Assembly: GCA_003140215.1 (NCBI GenBank)
Contig: PLJL01000004.1
Span: 942,661 to 1,006,660, forward strand
Origin: Vulcanimicrobiota bacterium
GTDB taxonomy: Bacteria; Vulcanimicrobiota; Vulcanimicrobiia; Vulcanimicrobiales; Vulcanimicrobiaceae
Reading direction: 5' to 3'
DNA length: 64,000 bases
Shown: piece after piece, positions 41,011 to 50,322 of the stretch
How the letters are laid out: every line of letters starts with the position of its first letter
Position numbering within the stretch: position 1 is the stretch's first letter
Position numbers and translations under genes: made by a program
Notes under the pieces: model-generated
Database searches by the model: none
Told to the model about the DNA's origin: nothing
Seen by the model: only the letters and a program-made list of their open reading frames with translations

Positions 41011-41403
41011 CTATTCGCGGGTGGTGCTGAGTATGCTCAGGATGTTGCCGTCCGGATCTTTGAACCACACGACACGCAGCCCGTCGCCCGCGACGTGGAT
41101 GTCGCCCTGTCGCTCCAGTTGAGGTAAGTCGTAGTGCTCGAAGGCGACGCCCTTTGCTGCGAGGGCTTGCACGATCGACTCCAGATCGCCGCCGACGGCC
41201 CACGTGACGACCGTCGCCGCGTTGGTGCCGGCGTAGTGTGACCGATAGACTTGGATCTTCGAGGCTCCGCTCCGGTACATGATGACTTCCGGATTGTCCG
41301 AACCAGCTTGCTCCCTGAGGCCCAGCGTGTCCCCGTAGAACGTGCGGGCCGCGCGTAGATCCTTGACCGCGATCGTCGCGATCGCGTCGTTGTCTCCCAG
41401 CAT
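41011..41403 (-). CDS. VOC-superfamily (glyoxalase-like) protein
   Basis: 130 residues with two beta-alpha-beta-beta-beta modules: IATIAVKDLRAARTFYGDTL at the start and VVWFKDPDGNILSIL at the end. GAGGAGATCGAC before the ATG fixes the start. This subgroup covers dioxygenases, resistance proteins and many enzymes of unknown substrate; the metal-binding set is incomplete (no early His), so activity is uncertain. Single gene, divergent from the D-aminoacylase gene. Confidence 0.8.
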   Translation of the reverse strand: MLGDNDAIATIAVKDLRAARTFYGDTLGLREQAGSDNPEVIMYRSGASKIQVYRSHYAGTNAATVVTWAVGGDLESIVQALAAKGVAFEHYDLPQLERQGDIHVAGDGLRVVWFKDPDGNILSILSTTRE

Positions 41404-41554
41404 GTCGATCTCCTCAATGAGCCAAGGTGACCTAACGCGTAAACCCGGTGCCGCTTGTCAGGTTTCTGAGCACGCCGTTCGCGGCTCGACAGGCTACCCA
41501 CACAGAACCGGCTAAGCCAGGGTCCGGCGGCGCAGTGCGGCGCGCGGAGGATCG

Positions 41555-43285
41555 ATGGATGCACGCTTCGACTTGGTGATCCGCGGCGGAACGGTTGCGG
41601 ACGGCACCGGAGGCGCGCCGTTCGAGGCGGACGTCGCGGTGGCCGGCGGTCGCATCGCTGCGGTCGGGACGATTCCCGGACCGGGCCGCGACGAGATCGA
41701 CGCACGCGGCCGGCTCGTGACGCCGGGTTTCGTCGACATCCACACGCACTACGACGGCCAAGCAATCTGGGACGAGCGCTTCGCGCCCTCGAGCTGGCAC
41801 GGCGTGACGACGGTCGTCATGGGAAACTGCGGCGTCGGCTTCGCGCCGGTGCACGCCGCCGACCGCGACCGGCTCGTCGAGCTCATGGAAGGCGTTGAAG
41901 ACATTCCGGGGACGGCCCTCCACGCCGGAATCGATTGGCAGTGGGAGTCGTTCGGCGACTACCTCGACGCGCTCGCGCGGCGGCCGCACGACATCGACTT
42001 CTGCGCGCAGCTCCCGCACGGCGCGCTGCGCTTTTACGTGATGGGGGATCGCGCGGCGCGGCTCGAGGAAGCCACGGCCGCGGACGCCGCCCGCATGCGG
42101 GCGCTCGCGGCCGAGGCGATGCGGGCCGGAGCCGTCGGCTTCTCGACCTCGCGGACGCTCAACCACCGCACGAAGAGCGGCGACCCCACCCCGTCATTGC
42201 ACGCGACCGAAGCCGAGTTGACCGAGATCGCGCTCGGGCTGCGCGACGCCGGACACGGCGCGATCGAGATGATCTCGGACTTCGATACGCCCGATGCCGC
42301 CACCGAGTTCGCGATGATCCGCCGCATCGTCGCGGCGTCCGGATGCCCGCTCACGATATCGCTCGCCCAGCGACACGGCGTTCCCGACCTGTGGCGCACG
42401 CTGCTCGACATGATCGAAGCCGCCGCCGAAGCCGGGCTGCCGATTTCGGGCCAAGTCGCCCCGCGTCCACTCGGGGTCCTGCTCGGCCTGCAGGCGAGCT
42501 TGAACCCGTTCTCGACGCACCCGTCGGTGCGTGCGCTCGCTGCCGAGCCACTGGCCACGAAGGTCGCGGTGATGCGCGACCCGTCGTTCCGGGCGCGCGT
42601 GCTTGCCGAAGAGCCCGACCCGGCCCAAGCGGCGTTGCGCCGCCGGCTGCTGCGGATGGAGACGTTGTTTCCGCTCGGCGACGTGCCCGACTACGAGCCG
42701 CCGCGCGAACGGTCGCTCGGAAGCATCGCGCGGCGCGAAGGCCGCTCCGCCGCCGAGGTCGCCTACGACATGCTGCTCGAGGACGGCGGGCGCAGCTTTT
42801 TCTTCGCGCCGTTCGCGAACTACGCGGCGTACGATCTCGACGTGTGCCGTGAGATGCTGGCGCACCCCAACACCGTTCCGGGTCTGGGCGACGGCGGCGC
42901 GCACGTCGGGGTCATCTCCGACGCGAGCTTTCCGACGTATCTCTTGATGCACTGGGGCCGCGACCGCAGTCGAGGCCGGTTCGACGTGGGCTGGCTGGTG
43001 AAGCGCCAGACCGCGGATACCGCGCGCGCCGTGGGCCTGCACGACCGCGGCGTCATCGCGCCGGGGATGAAAGCGGACCTCAACGTGATCGACCTCGACC
43101 GTCTGCGGATCGAACGCCCCGTCATGACCTTTGATCTGCCCTCCGGCGCGAAGCGGCTGCTGCAGGCGGCGCGCGGCTACGATGCGACAATCGTCTCGGG
43201 CGCGATCGTCTATCGCAACGGCGAACCGACCGGTGCGCTGCCGGGAGCTCTGGTTCGCGGGCCACAGGTCATGGAGGTCGCGTGA
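41555..43285 (+). CDS. N-acyl-D-amino-acid deacylase family amidohydrolase
   Basis: 576 residues with the D-aminoacylase layout: FDLVIRGGTVADGTGGAPFE at the start, the metal site FVDIHTHYDGQ (HxH near residues 62-66), GNCGVGFAPV, FSTSRTLNHRTKSGDPTPS, and the late GLGDGGAHVGVISDAS. The D and H ligands expected in the barrel are present. It would hydrolyse N-acyl-D-amino acids or a related amide. GGAGGATCG precedes the ATG. The stop overlaps the GTG of the dioxygenase gene (GTGA), so the two act together. Confidence 0.88.
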   Translation: MDARFDLVIRGGTVADGTGGAPFEADVAVAGGRIAAVGTIPGPGRDEIDARGRLVTPGFVDIHTHYDGQAIWDERFAPSSWHGVTTVVMGNCGVGFAPVHAADRDRLVELMEGVEDIPGTALHAGIDWQWESFGDYLDALARRPHDIDFCAQLPHGALRFYVMGDRAARLEEATAADAARMRALAAEAMRAGAVGFSTSRTLNHRTKSGDPTPSLHATEAELTEIALGLRDAGHGAIEMISDFDTPDAATEFAMIRRIVAASGCPLTISLAQRHGVPDLWRTLLDMIEAAAEAGLPISGQVAPRPLGVLLGLQASLNPFSTHPSVRALAAEPLATKVAVMRDPSFRARVLAEEPDPAQAALRRRLLRMETLFPLGDVPDYEPPRERSLGSIARREGRSAAEVAYDMLLEDGGRSFFFAPFANYAAYDLDVCREMLAHPNTVPGLGDGGAHVGVISDASFPTYLLMHWGRDRSRGRFDVGWLVKRQTADTARAVGLHDRGVIAPGMKADLNVIDLDRLRIERPVMTFDLPSGAKRLLQAARGYDATIVSGAIVYRNGEPTGALPGALVRGPQVMEVA

Positions 43286-44331
43286 TCGCCTTCGAACCCA
43301 AGCCGTTGGAGACGCACGTCGCTTGGCGCGCGAGCGACGTCGCCGATCCCGCGACTTGGACGGTCGAGCTCGACGCCGGCGATCTGCGCGAGCTCGACGC
43401 GGCGCTCGCCGTCGCGAAAGCGGTGTCGGTGGATCTGCGCGAGATCGGGCGCGAGCAGTTCCCGCTCGATGCGCTGGCACAGAAGCTCGCAGGCGTCGAG
43501 CGCGAGCTCATCGACGGCCGCGGCTTCGTTCGACTGCGCGCCCTGCCGGTCGAGCGGTACGGCGACGACGACCTGACGATGCTCTATTGGGGGATCGGGA
43601 CGCACCTCGGCGACCCGTGGGCGCAGAACAAACACGGCCATGTGATGGGCGATGTCACCGATCAAGGAAAGGGCTACGACGATCCGGACGTGCGTGGCAA
43701 CGAGATCGGCCTCGTCGCGCTGGACTATCACACCGACGGCTCGGATCTGGTCGGCCTGATGTGCCTGCGCGCCGCGCGCAGCGGCGGGCTCTCGTGCGTC
43801 GCCAACGTGGTCGCGATCTACAACGAGCTCGTGCGGACGCGGCCCGACCTCGTGGCCGCGCTCTACGAGCCCCTTCCCTATGACTACCGCGGCGAGCAGC
43901 CCCCGGGCGGTTTGCCGTACTACACGTTCCCCGTCTTGAGCGAGCACGCGGGGCGCCTGTTCGTGCGGTTCATCCCGAAGTACATCTCCGCGTCGCAGCG
44001 CCACCGGGAGGCGCCCCGCCTCGCGCCGCAGGCTCGTGAGGCGCTCGAGACGGTCAGCGCGATGGCGAACGACCCGCAGTTCAACGTCTACATGGACCTG
44101 CGTCCGGGCGAGATGCAGTTCATCAACAACTACCACGTGCTGCACGGTCGCACGGCCTATGTCGACGATCCCGCGTCCGGATACAAGCGCCACCTCAAAC
44201 GGTTGTGGCTCGCGACGCGCTCGCTCCCCGGCCGGCCCGTCGTCTTCGGCAAGCACAACGCGCACTGGGCCGAAAACCGCAGCGTCAGCCGCATCCGACC
44301 GGTCGAGAAGGCGGCTCGACCGTCGGCATGA
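43282..44331 (+). CDS. TauD/TfdA-type 2-oxoglutarate dioxygenase
   Basis: 349 residues. The iron site is LDYHTDGSD (H150 and D152) with a distal His in NNYHVLHGRTAY and the 2OG-binding Arg in KRHLKRLWLA. The N-terminal ISRGFVRLRALP-like stretch reads GRGFVRLRALPVERYGD, typical of the TauD fold. It is coupled to the D-aminoacylase-like gene by a 4-base overlap and GGAGGTC lies before its GTG start. The pair probably degrades a modified amino-acid or amide compound, the oxygenase hydroxylating and the hydrolase releasing; order and substrate are inference. Confidence 0.85.
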   Translation: MIAFEPKPLETHVAWRASDVADPATWTVELDAGDLRELDAALAVAKAVSVDLREIGREQFPLDALAQKLAGVERELIDGRGFVRLRALPVERYGDDDLTMLYWGIGTHLGDPWAQNKHGHVMGDVTDQGKGYDDPDVRGNEIGLVALDYHTDGSDLVGLMCLRAARSGGLSCVANVVAIYNELVRTRPDLVAALYEPLPYDYRGEQPPGGLPYYTFPVLSEHAGRLFVRFIPKYISASQRHREAPRLAPQAREALETVSAMANDPQFNVYMDLRPGEMQFINNYHVLHGRTAYVDDPASGYKRHLKRLWLATRSLPGRPVVFGKHNAHWAENRSVSRIRPVEKAARPSA

Positions 44332-44345
44332 TGTAGGCCGTTACG

Positions 44346-44777
44346 TCAGTGCATTCGGATCCACTTGGTCGAGGTGCCGTCGTCCGTAGTTCCGATGAAG
44401 AAGTTCGGGTTCCCGAAGCGAATCCGGCTGGTATGCGCGACCCCCAACGGCTCGGGCGGACCCATCCGCGTGCAATTCCCACCGACACAGATCGCCTTGG
44501 GTGAATAGTCGGTCCAGGTAAAGCGCATCGTTTGTCCGGCGGCATCCATTCGGTAGGTTCCGGCCAGAGCGTACGCCATGCCGGCATGATTGCTCACGCG
44601 TTCGCGAATACGGCCGTCGGCGGTGATGGCCAGGATGATGTAGAGGCCGGCTTTCCGGTTCTCCCAATCGATAGTGGTCGACCAGCTTCCGACCAGTTGG
44701 CTACTCGCCGGCGCGGGAGCGACATACAGCAGCGCCAGGACCGCTCCACACGCGGCAGCCATGAGATTTCGCATCAT
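44346..44777 (-). CDS. Small secreted lipocalin-like protein
   Basis: 143 residues with a signal peptide (LMAAACGAVLALLYVAPAPA) and a beta-rich mature domain beginning SSQLVGSWSTTI, as in lipocalin-like or META-type folds, with GTYRMDAAGQTMRFTW and one Cys pair (AICVGGNC). Its ATG overlaps the stop of the fused permease gene, so it is the last gene of that transcript. No ligand or function can be assigned. Confidence 0.65.
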   Translation of the reverse strand: MMRNLMAAACGAVLALLYVAPAPASSQLVGSWSTTIDWENRKAGLYIILAITADGRIRERVSNHAGMAYALAGTYRMDAAGQTMRFTWTDYSPKAICVGGNCTRMGPPEPLGVAHTSRIRFGNPNFFIGTTDDGTSTKWIRMH

Positions 44778-46399
44778 TCAGTCTCCGTGGGCAGCGTTGG
44801 AAAATCATGCAGCTCGTCAGCGATCGCGTAGAGTGCGAACAGCAACGCGACCACGACGACGCTGGGAACGAGCACGATCCACGGTGCCATCGTCATATTG
44901 CTCTGCGCGTTCGCGAACATATTGCCCAGCGACGCCCGCGGGGGCTGAACGCCGAAACCGAGGTCCGACAGGGTCACTTCTAGCAGCAGCGCGCAGCCCG
45001 TAAGACCGACCACGCTGCCGAGTGTCGCCAGGCTGAGCGCTCGAAACGCCGGAACGATCGCGGGCCACGATACCGCAGCGATGATGAGCGCAATCCCAAG
45101 CGGGTTCATGATCGAGGTTACATGCCGCGTGGCGAAGACAACTACCACCGTAGTCAGCATGAACGGAAGCGCGGCGAAGGGGCGAATGCCGGCGGTGCTG
45201 AGCGCGCCGCGGTCATCGAACCAAGTCACTGCCATCGTCGCCTTCGCAACGACGGCGCCGATCGCGGTCGCGACGATCGTTGCTACGACCGCAATGCCGA
45301 GCGAGGTACCCATGCCAACGAGTAGGCGCGCCAGCAGGTCGCGACCGTTCTCATCGGTCCCAAGTGGGTGCCCGGCAACGCCTGGCGCCAACGGATATCC
45401 CGACCAGTGGACCTGATCGATGAGGTACGGGCCCACCGGTGCTATCAGGTTTGCGCTTGCGGCTCCCAATGCGGCGACGCCCAGCACAAAGCACGCGACG
45501 ATGCCGGTTGCGGAGAAGCGTCGCGGGCGACTCGATGGTGTCGGCCGCGCCCCCGTCTGTTGCGCTAACCTCCAATCCCCAATCCCCAGCGCGAACTCGG
45601 AACAGAGCTTGACCAGCACGATGCAGATGACGTATGTGAGAAGGAAACCCGCGGTCAGCCCGAAGTCCGCCTGCGCCACACCGCTGTAAAACAGTCGGGC
45701 GATTCCGGGCCACGCAAACATCGGCTCGATCATGACGCACGCCGCCAGCAACGGCGGTCCGATCAATGCAGCCGTCAGCGCCCCCGTTGCAGCGAGGCAC
45801 CGCAGCGGCACGCGCGAAGCGCTGTCTGATACGCGTATGACGTCGTAGAAGATCAGCGATGCCCAGGCCCCAAACGGCACCGCCATTGAAGCGACCGGCA
45901 GGATCAGGTGGTTGAATCGATCGCGCAGGTCGAAGCCCTCCACGGATGAGATGCCGGCCGGCGGCGGCCAAGGCGAAAACACCGCGGCCAGTTGGAGCAG
46001 CATTGCTAGCGGGAGTACCGGTAGCGCTCGGAAGAGGAGCTGCAAGCCGGCCAGAAGCTCGCGCGCCGGCGCGTGCGCTCGCGCCCGGACGAAGCCGACA
46101 AGGGCGCCGAGCGTGATGGCGGCCAGCAAGGTGACGAGCGCCAATTCGAGCGTCGCCGGCAGCCGCTCGATGATGCCCTGTGATACGGGCTGCGCGTCTG
46201 ACGTGGACCAGCCCAGATCGCCGTGGAGGACTCGGAACAGCCACGTAAAGTACTGCAGGTAGAACGGCTCGTCAGCGCGGAGCTCATGGTGGTACGCTGC
46301 AGCGAGAGCGCTCGGCTTAATTTTCAAAAACGCGAATACCGCAAACGTACTCGCGACGAGCAGCCCCAGACTCGTGAGGAGGCGGTACAGGCGATCCAT
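44774..46399 (-). CDS. Fused two-domain ABC transporter permease (DppB-DppC type)
   Basis: From ATG 46399 this is 541 residues. The first half is DppB-like (FTWLFRVLHGDLGWS, LPATLELALVTLLAAITLGA) and the second half DppC-like (GTDENGRDLLARLLVGMGTS, with the EAA-type loop near LLLEVTLSDLGFGVQPPRAS). These are normally two separate peptide/nickel permease subunits; here they are one polypeptide joined by a short Ser/Arg linker near residue 285. About eleven helices are visible. No ATPase or binding-protein gene is nearby, so the transporter is incomplete here. A GC-rich hairpin lies in the leader. Confidence 0.8.
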   Translation of the reverse strand: MDRLYRLLTSLGLLVASTFAVFAFLKIKPSALAAAYHHELRADEPFYLQYFTWLFRVLHGDLGWSTSDAQPVSQGIIERLPATLELALVTLLAAITLGALVGFVRARAHAPARELLAGLQLLFRALPVLPLAMLLQLAAVFSPWPPPAGISSVEGFDLRDRFNHLILPVASMAVPFGAWASLIFYDVIRVSDSASRVPLRCLAATGALTAALIGPPLLAACVMIEPMFAWPGIARLFYSGVAQADFGLTAGFLLTYVICIVLVKLCSEFALGIGDWRLAQQTGARPTPSSRPRRFSATGIVACFVLGVAALGAASANLIAPVGPYLIDQVHWSGYPLAPGVAGHPLGTDENGRDLLARLLVGMGTSLGIAVVATIVATAIGAVVAKATMAVTWFDDRGALSTAGIRPFAALPFMLTTVVVVFATRHVTSIMNPLGIALIIAAVSWPAIVPAFRALSLATLGSVVGLTGCALLLEVTLSDLGFGVQPPRASLGNMFANAQSNMTMAPWIVLVPSVVVVALLFALYAIADELHDFPTLPTETE

Positions 46400-46420
46400 C
46401 TGAGCGACCCTCCTCCACCG

Positions 46421-46440
46421 GCTCGCCCCGGCGGGCGAGC
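46421..46440 (-). other. GCTCGCC/GGCGAGC hairpin in the permease leader
   Basis: A 7-bp perfect stem with a CCGGCG loop lies 22 bases before the permease ATG. It resembles the CTCGCC/GGCGAG hairpin at 11141. It could mask or stabilise the mRNA start; there is no T-run. Confidence 0.3.
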
Positions 46441-46498
46441 GGCGCACCTCTCATTCTAGCGAAGAGGGCCGGGCCGACACAACCTCCTAGACTCCGCC

Positions 46499-46888
46499 AT
46501 GACTGAAAACGAGCGTATCGAAAAGGGCGGCGCGATTCGCCGCCAGGTGCTGGGCGCGGAGCACGTCGATCGGCCCGGCCCCACCCCGACCAAGCTGCAG
46601 GCGGCGTTTCGCCAGTTCACAACGGAGCATTGCTGGGGAACGGTATGGGTCCGCGAGGGCCTTTCCCACAAACAGCGCAGCATGCTCAACCTCGCGATGC
46701 TGTCGGTGATGGCTCGTTGGCATGAGTTCGAAGTTCACGTGCGCGGCGCGTTGAACAACGGCGTGACCGACGACGAAATCGTCGAGATCCTGCTGCAAGC
46801 CGGTGTCTACGGCGGTGTTCCGATCGCCGCCGAGGGCTTCAGGATCGCGGATCGTGTGATCGCGGAGTATCGCCCGACGGGTACCTGA
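46499..46888 (+). CDS. Carboxymuconolactone decarboxylase family protein
   Basis: 129 residues with the family core: FTTEHCWGTVWVREGLSHKQ, RSMLNLAMLSVMARWHEFEV, HVRGALNNGVTDDEI and VYGGVPIAAEGFR. It matches 4-carboxymuconolactone decarboxylase (PcaC-like) rather than AhpD, since no CxxC is present and His/Glu positions of the CMD core are kept. It may act in aromatic catabolism, but no other pca gene is near. Start at ATG 46499. Confidence 0.85.
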   Translation: MTENERIEKGGAIRRQVLGAEHVDRPGPTPTKLQAAFRQFTTEHCWGTVWVREGLSHKQRSMLNLAMLSVMARWHEFEVHVRGALNNGVTDDEIVEILLQAGVYGGVPIAAEGFRIADRVIAEYRPTGT

Positions 46889-46946
46889 CGCCGAGCACCG
46901 CTCGTGCCCGAACCGGCGCGCGCCGCAGTGGCGTATCAGGTCCGTC

Positions 46947-47369
46947 ATGCAACACATTTTCGCGATCATCGCGGCCACCGGAGCACTGACGATGCCGCAA
47001 ACGGGCATCGCCACCAACGCCCCCGTCGCCGTCAGCACCTGCTCGGTTAGCGACTTCCTCAATACGGCGAGCGTTGCCGAGTTCGGCCTGACGACCCCCT
47101 ACCGCATGCTGCAGCTCAGCTTTGCGAACACCGACGACGTCGTCGCGACCCAAGTCACCTTCGACGTGATGCGCGACGGGTCGCATACGATGGTGACCGA
47201 CCGTGGCCGCTTCAGCAAGGGCGTCTCGATCGAACGGCTCTTCGACGGCAACACCGGCTCGTACGGCGACGGAGCGGCCTCGTGCACCGTCGCGGCGGTC
47301 ACGTTCGCCGATGGCCGCCACTGGACCGCGCCCGGCGGCCCAGCGACGACAGCTGCTACGCTGCGGTAG
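46947..47369 (+). CDS. Secreted single-domain protein of the F-A-D-G-x-x-W group
   Basis: 140 residues with a signal-like start and a single domain: CSVSDFLNTA, LQLSFANTDDVVATQVTFDV, GRFSKGVSIER and SCTVAAVTFADGRHWTAP. The order C ... hydrophobic strand ... C-x-V-x-x-V-x-F-A-D-G-x-x-W is the same as each repeat of the protein at 9499, so the two are homologous. Function unknown; probably extracytoplasmic. It is followed by a porin-like gene 75 bases on. Confidence 0.7.
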   Translation: MQHIFAIIAATGALTMPQTGIATNAPVAVSTCSVSDFLNTASVAEFGLTTPYRMLQLSFANTDDVVATQVTFDVMRDGSHTMVTDRGRFSKGVSIERLFDGNTGSYGDGAASCTVAAVTFADGRHWTAPGGPATTAATLR

Positions 47370-47444
47370 CCATTGCGGTTCGCGGTTGCGCTCCCGAACC
47401 GCGAACCGTGCCGGCGACGTACGCCGGATGTTGTGTCAATTCGA

Positions 47445-48461
47445 ATGACGTCCTTGCGCTCGTGCGGCGCCACGTTCATCGTCACGCTAGCGGCGGCGTT
47501 GCTCATCGGCCCACCGGCCGCGGCGCAGTCGTCGCCGCCACCAGCGCCGTCACCGGCGCCGTCGACGCAACTCCCTCCTGCGTCGGCGGCGCCACCTGCG
47601 TTCTCGTTTCGCGGCAGCTTTCGCGCCTACGACTTCACGCGGCAGAACGCGAGCACCGGGATCGGCGGCGCGGGCCAAGTGAATCAGCAGTCGATCGAGT
47701 TAGGCCTCGCGCTGCATGCGGACTACCGGTTCGCGGACACGCCCTTTTCGGTCGGCGCATCGTACTTGGTCGCGGTTCCGACGAACGGCTGCGTGAGTCC
47801 GGTTTCACACCTGAGCCCGCCGTGCGGGAAGCTCAAGGCGCCGGCGCTCAATCCCGATGACTCGCTGCCCGGCTTCGCGCTCAACGCGCTGTACGAAGCA
47901 TACGTGCAGTACAAGAACCCGCACCTCAACGTCAAGCTGGGCGACCAAGTCTTCAACACGCTGTGGACGAGCTCGTCCGACACGCGAATCAAGCCGACGG
48001 CGTTCCAGGGCATCGATCTCGTCTACTCGGCATCGCCGGTCTGGTCCGTCGAGCTCGCCGACATGATCCGTTTCCAAGGCCGTGTCAACTCGACGTTCGA
48101 GAAGAACACGCTGATGACGTCGTTTCCGGCCGGTACGGCCGGGACGCCGGCAAACACCTTCGTTCCCGGCGGCAACAGTATCCCGACAGCCGGCCTGCAG
48201 TACGCGCGGATCGGGTACGCCGGAACGAACGGGTTGACCACGGCCGTGCACCTCTACCGCTTTGACGACATAGCGAACTTGGCGTGGGTGGAGGCGAAGT
48301 ATACGGCCCTCGGGCAACGGACCAAGCCCTTTGTGGCGTTTCACGGCGGCTACGAGCGCGAGACCGGCGCGGCCGTCCTCGGAAAAATCTATAGCACGCC
48401 GGTCGGCGTTCAGGCCGGCGGCTCGGCGTACCGAAGACAGAGATGTCGCTGGACGAGTTGA
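47445..48461 (+). pseudogene. Porin-like outer-membrane protein, C-terminally truncated
   Basis: From ATG 47445 there is a signal peptide (IVTLAAALLIGPPAAAQ), a Pro-rich linker (PPPAPSPAPSTQLPP) and a beta-barrel with strands such as FSFRGSFRAYDFTRQN, LNVKLGDQVFNTLW and FVAFHGGYERETG. The last sensible strand ends near GVQAGG (about 48426), where an OprD-like barrel would still need several strands; the frame then runs 12 odd codons into the next gene. The final aromatic residue needed for membrane insertion is missing. I think the 3' end was deleted. Confidence 0.6.
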
Positions 48462-48943
48462 CGTTCGAACAGGCGTACCGAACCTTCGCGATTCGCCTGC
48501 GTGCGGTCGCGTTCGAGGTGCTGGGCGACCCTGACGCCGCCGAAGATGCGGTGCACGCTGCCCTCATGCGGGTGTGGAGCACGCGCGCATATCGTCCCGA
48601 GCGCGGCGCGCTGCTGCCGTTTCTGACCTCGTGCGTGTGGCGCGAAGCGATAGACAGCCTGCGCGGTTCGCAGCGCCGGCACGAGCGCGAACTGCGGGCG
48701 GTCTCTGAAACGCCGGTCGCCGTCGACGAAACGGCCGCGATCGATCCCGTCGAGGCGCGCCGCGTAAAACGCGCCCTCGAAGCGCTGCCGTCGGCACACC
48801 GCGACATCGTCGAGCGCGCGTACTACGACCAGCGCACCCTGGCCGAGATCGCTCGTGAGACGAGCCTTCCGCTCGGAACGGTGAAGAGCCGTTTGTCGGC
48901 AGCGCTGCGCCGGCTTCACTCCGCCTTCGGCGAGATGCGATGA
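48443..48943 (+). CDS. ECF RNA polymerase sigma factor
   Basis: 166 residues: region 2 (RLRAVAFEVLGDPDAAEDAV, HAALMRVW) and region 4 (LEALPSAHRDIVERAYYDQR, TLAEIARETSLPLGTVKSRL). Its start overlaps the truncated porin frame by 19 bases. An ATGA junction at its stop, typical of a following anti-sigma gene, leads only into a 31-codon frame (48940-49035), so the anti-sigma partner seems lost. Both flanks therefore look like deletion joints. Confidence 0.88.
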   Translation: MSLDELTFEQAYRTFAIRLRAVAFEVLGDPDAAEDAVHAALMRVWSTRAYRPERGALLPFLTSCVWREAIDSLRGSQRRHERELRAVSETPVAVDETAAIDPVEARRVKRALEALPSAHRDIVERAYYDQRTLAEIARETSLPLGTVKSRLSAALRRLHSAFGEMR

Positions 48944-49001
48944 CGCTTTCTCCGGCGCGCTCGTTTGCAGTGATCCGCAGCGCGCCGTCGAAGCCCGCCG
49001 C

Positions 49002-50321
49002 ATGGGGAAGCTTGCTCGGGCGCTCCTGTCCGTGAAAGGGGTCGCCGCGGTCCTCGCACTTGCGATCGCGGCGGTGGTTCTGGGCGCGACGATCTTTCGC
49101 CAGTCGCCTCAGGTGACCAAAGTCGTCACCGCGGTCGAACAGTACTTCGTTCCGGAGCCGGCGACGCTGTTCGGCAAGGACCAGCTCAGCGTTCTGGTCA
49201 TCGGACTCGACTATGACTACGATCGGCTCGACCAAGAGACCTCGAAATCGTCACGCAGCGACATCATCATGGCGCTCAAACTGGACTTCAAGAACCATCG
49301 GTTGAACGAGCTGTCGGTGCCCCGGGATATGGTCGCGACCATGCCCAACGGCCAGAAGGCGAAGATCAACCAGGCCCAGTCCGACGGCGGGATCACGACG
49401 TCGAAAGCGGTCATCGCCGACTGGCTCGGCATTCCGCCGTTCGACCGCTATGTGGTGATGCGGATCAACACGTCCAAAGACCTCATCGACGCTGTCGGCG
49501 GCATCGACGTCGCGGTGAAGAACTCCGACGCTCTCAAGGGGATCGGCCCGAACGGCCCGGTCGACTACGACGACAGCTGGGGACACCTGCACGTGCACCT
49601 CAAGCCGGGCTTGCAACATCTCAACGGCGAGCGCGCCGTTGGGTACGCGCGGTTTCGGCACGATTGGTGCAGCGATCCGTGCCGCATCATGCGCCAGCAG
49701 CAAGTCATTCACGCGCTCGTCGAGCGGGTCACCCGCAATCAGCTCAACACGCTAACCCACGCGCGAGCGCTCCTGGACGTGGTGCACAAAGACGTCGACA
49801 CGGACTTTACGTCGCAGGAGCAGCTTTCGTCGCTCCTCGCCCTCGCGCACCTCAAGCCGCGCGATATTCACACGGCGCAAGTGCCGTACAAGGCGACCGT
49901 CATTCTCCCGGACTACGGCGACTCGCTGGTTCCCGACGATGCCGCGAAGGAACGGCTCGTCGCCGCGCTGCTCCGGGAACCGGTCGCCGACGTCGCCGCC
50001 GTCCCTTCGAGTGCAGCCTTGGGCGACGTCCGGATTCGCATCGAGAACGGGACGACCGTGGTGGGTCTGGCCGCGCGCGTCGCGAGCGACCTGCGGCGCA
50101 AGGGGTTCAACGTCTCGGAGATCCGCAACGCTCCCACCGACGATTTCGCCGTCACGCGGATCGAAGCAGTTCCGGCGGCATCCGCGGTATCGCTGCTGGT
50201 GCAGAAGGCGCTGGGACCCAGGGCGACGATCGTCGCCGTGCCGTCACGGCGCTCGAGCGAGCAGAACGCGCCGGACGTCACGATCGTGTTGGGCCGGGAC
50301 ATCGTCGGTGGGAGTCGCTAG
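49002..50321 (+). CDS. LytR-CpsA-Psr (LCP) family protein with LytR_C domain
   Basis: 439 residues: one N-terminal membrane helix (GVAAVLALAIAAVVLGATIF), the LCP catalytic domain (VLVIGLDYDYDRL, SRSDIIMALKLDF, LSVPRDMVA, KINQAQSDGG, DAVGGIDVAV, LNGERAVGYARFRHD) with the Arg and Asp residues of the pyrophosphate pocket, and a C-terminal LytR_C domain (IRIENGTTVVGLAARVASDL). LCP enzymes attach polymers to peptidoglycan or, in diderms, other envelope glycans. The next small gene starts 1 base after its stop. Confidence 0.9.
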   Translation: MGKLARALLSVKGVAAVLALAIAAVVLGATIFRQSPQVTKVVTAVEQYFVPEPATLFGKDQLSVLVIGLDYDYDRLDQETSKSSRSDIIMALKLDFKNHRLNELSVPRDMVATMPNGQKAKINQAQSDGGITTSKAVIADWLGIPPFDRYVVMRINTSKDLIDAVGGIDVAVKNSDALKGIGPNGPVDYDDSWGHLHVHLKPGLQHLNGERAVGYARFRHDWCSDPCRIMRQQQVIHALVERVTRNQLNTLTHARALLDVVHKDVDTDFTSQEQLSSLLALAHLKPRDIHTAQVPYKATVILPDYGDSLVPDDAAKERLVAALLREPVADVAAVPSSAALGDVRIRIENGTTVVGLAARVASDLRRKGFNVSEIRNAPTDDFAVTRIEAVPAASAVSLLVQKALGPRATIVAVPSRRSSEQNAPDVTIVLGRDIVGGSR

Positions 50322-50322
50322 A

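Noticed and set aside
46839..47321. 160-codon minus-strand frame over the secreted protein at 46947
   Set aside because: The plus strand has a signal peptide and the F-A-D-G-x-x-W domain; the minus frame is Arg/Asp-rich shadow.
48940..49035. 31-codon frame at the sigma factor's ATGA junction as an anti-sigma gene
   Set aside because: No zinc motif or membrane helix, and it ends inside the LCP gene.
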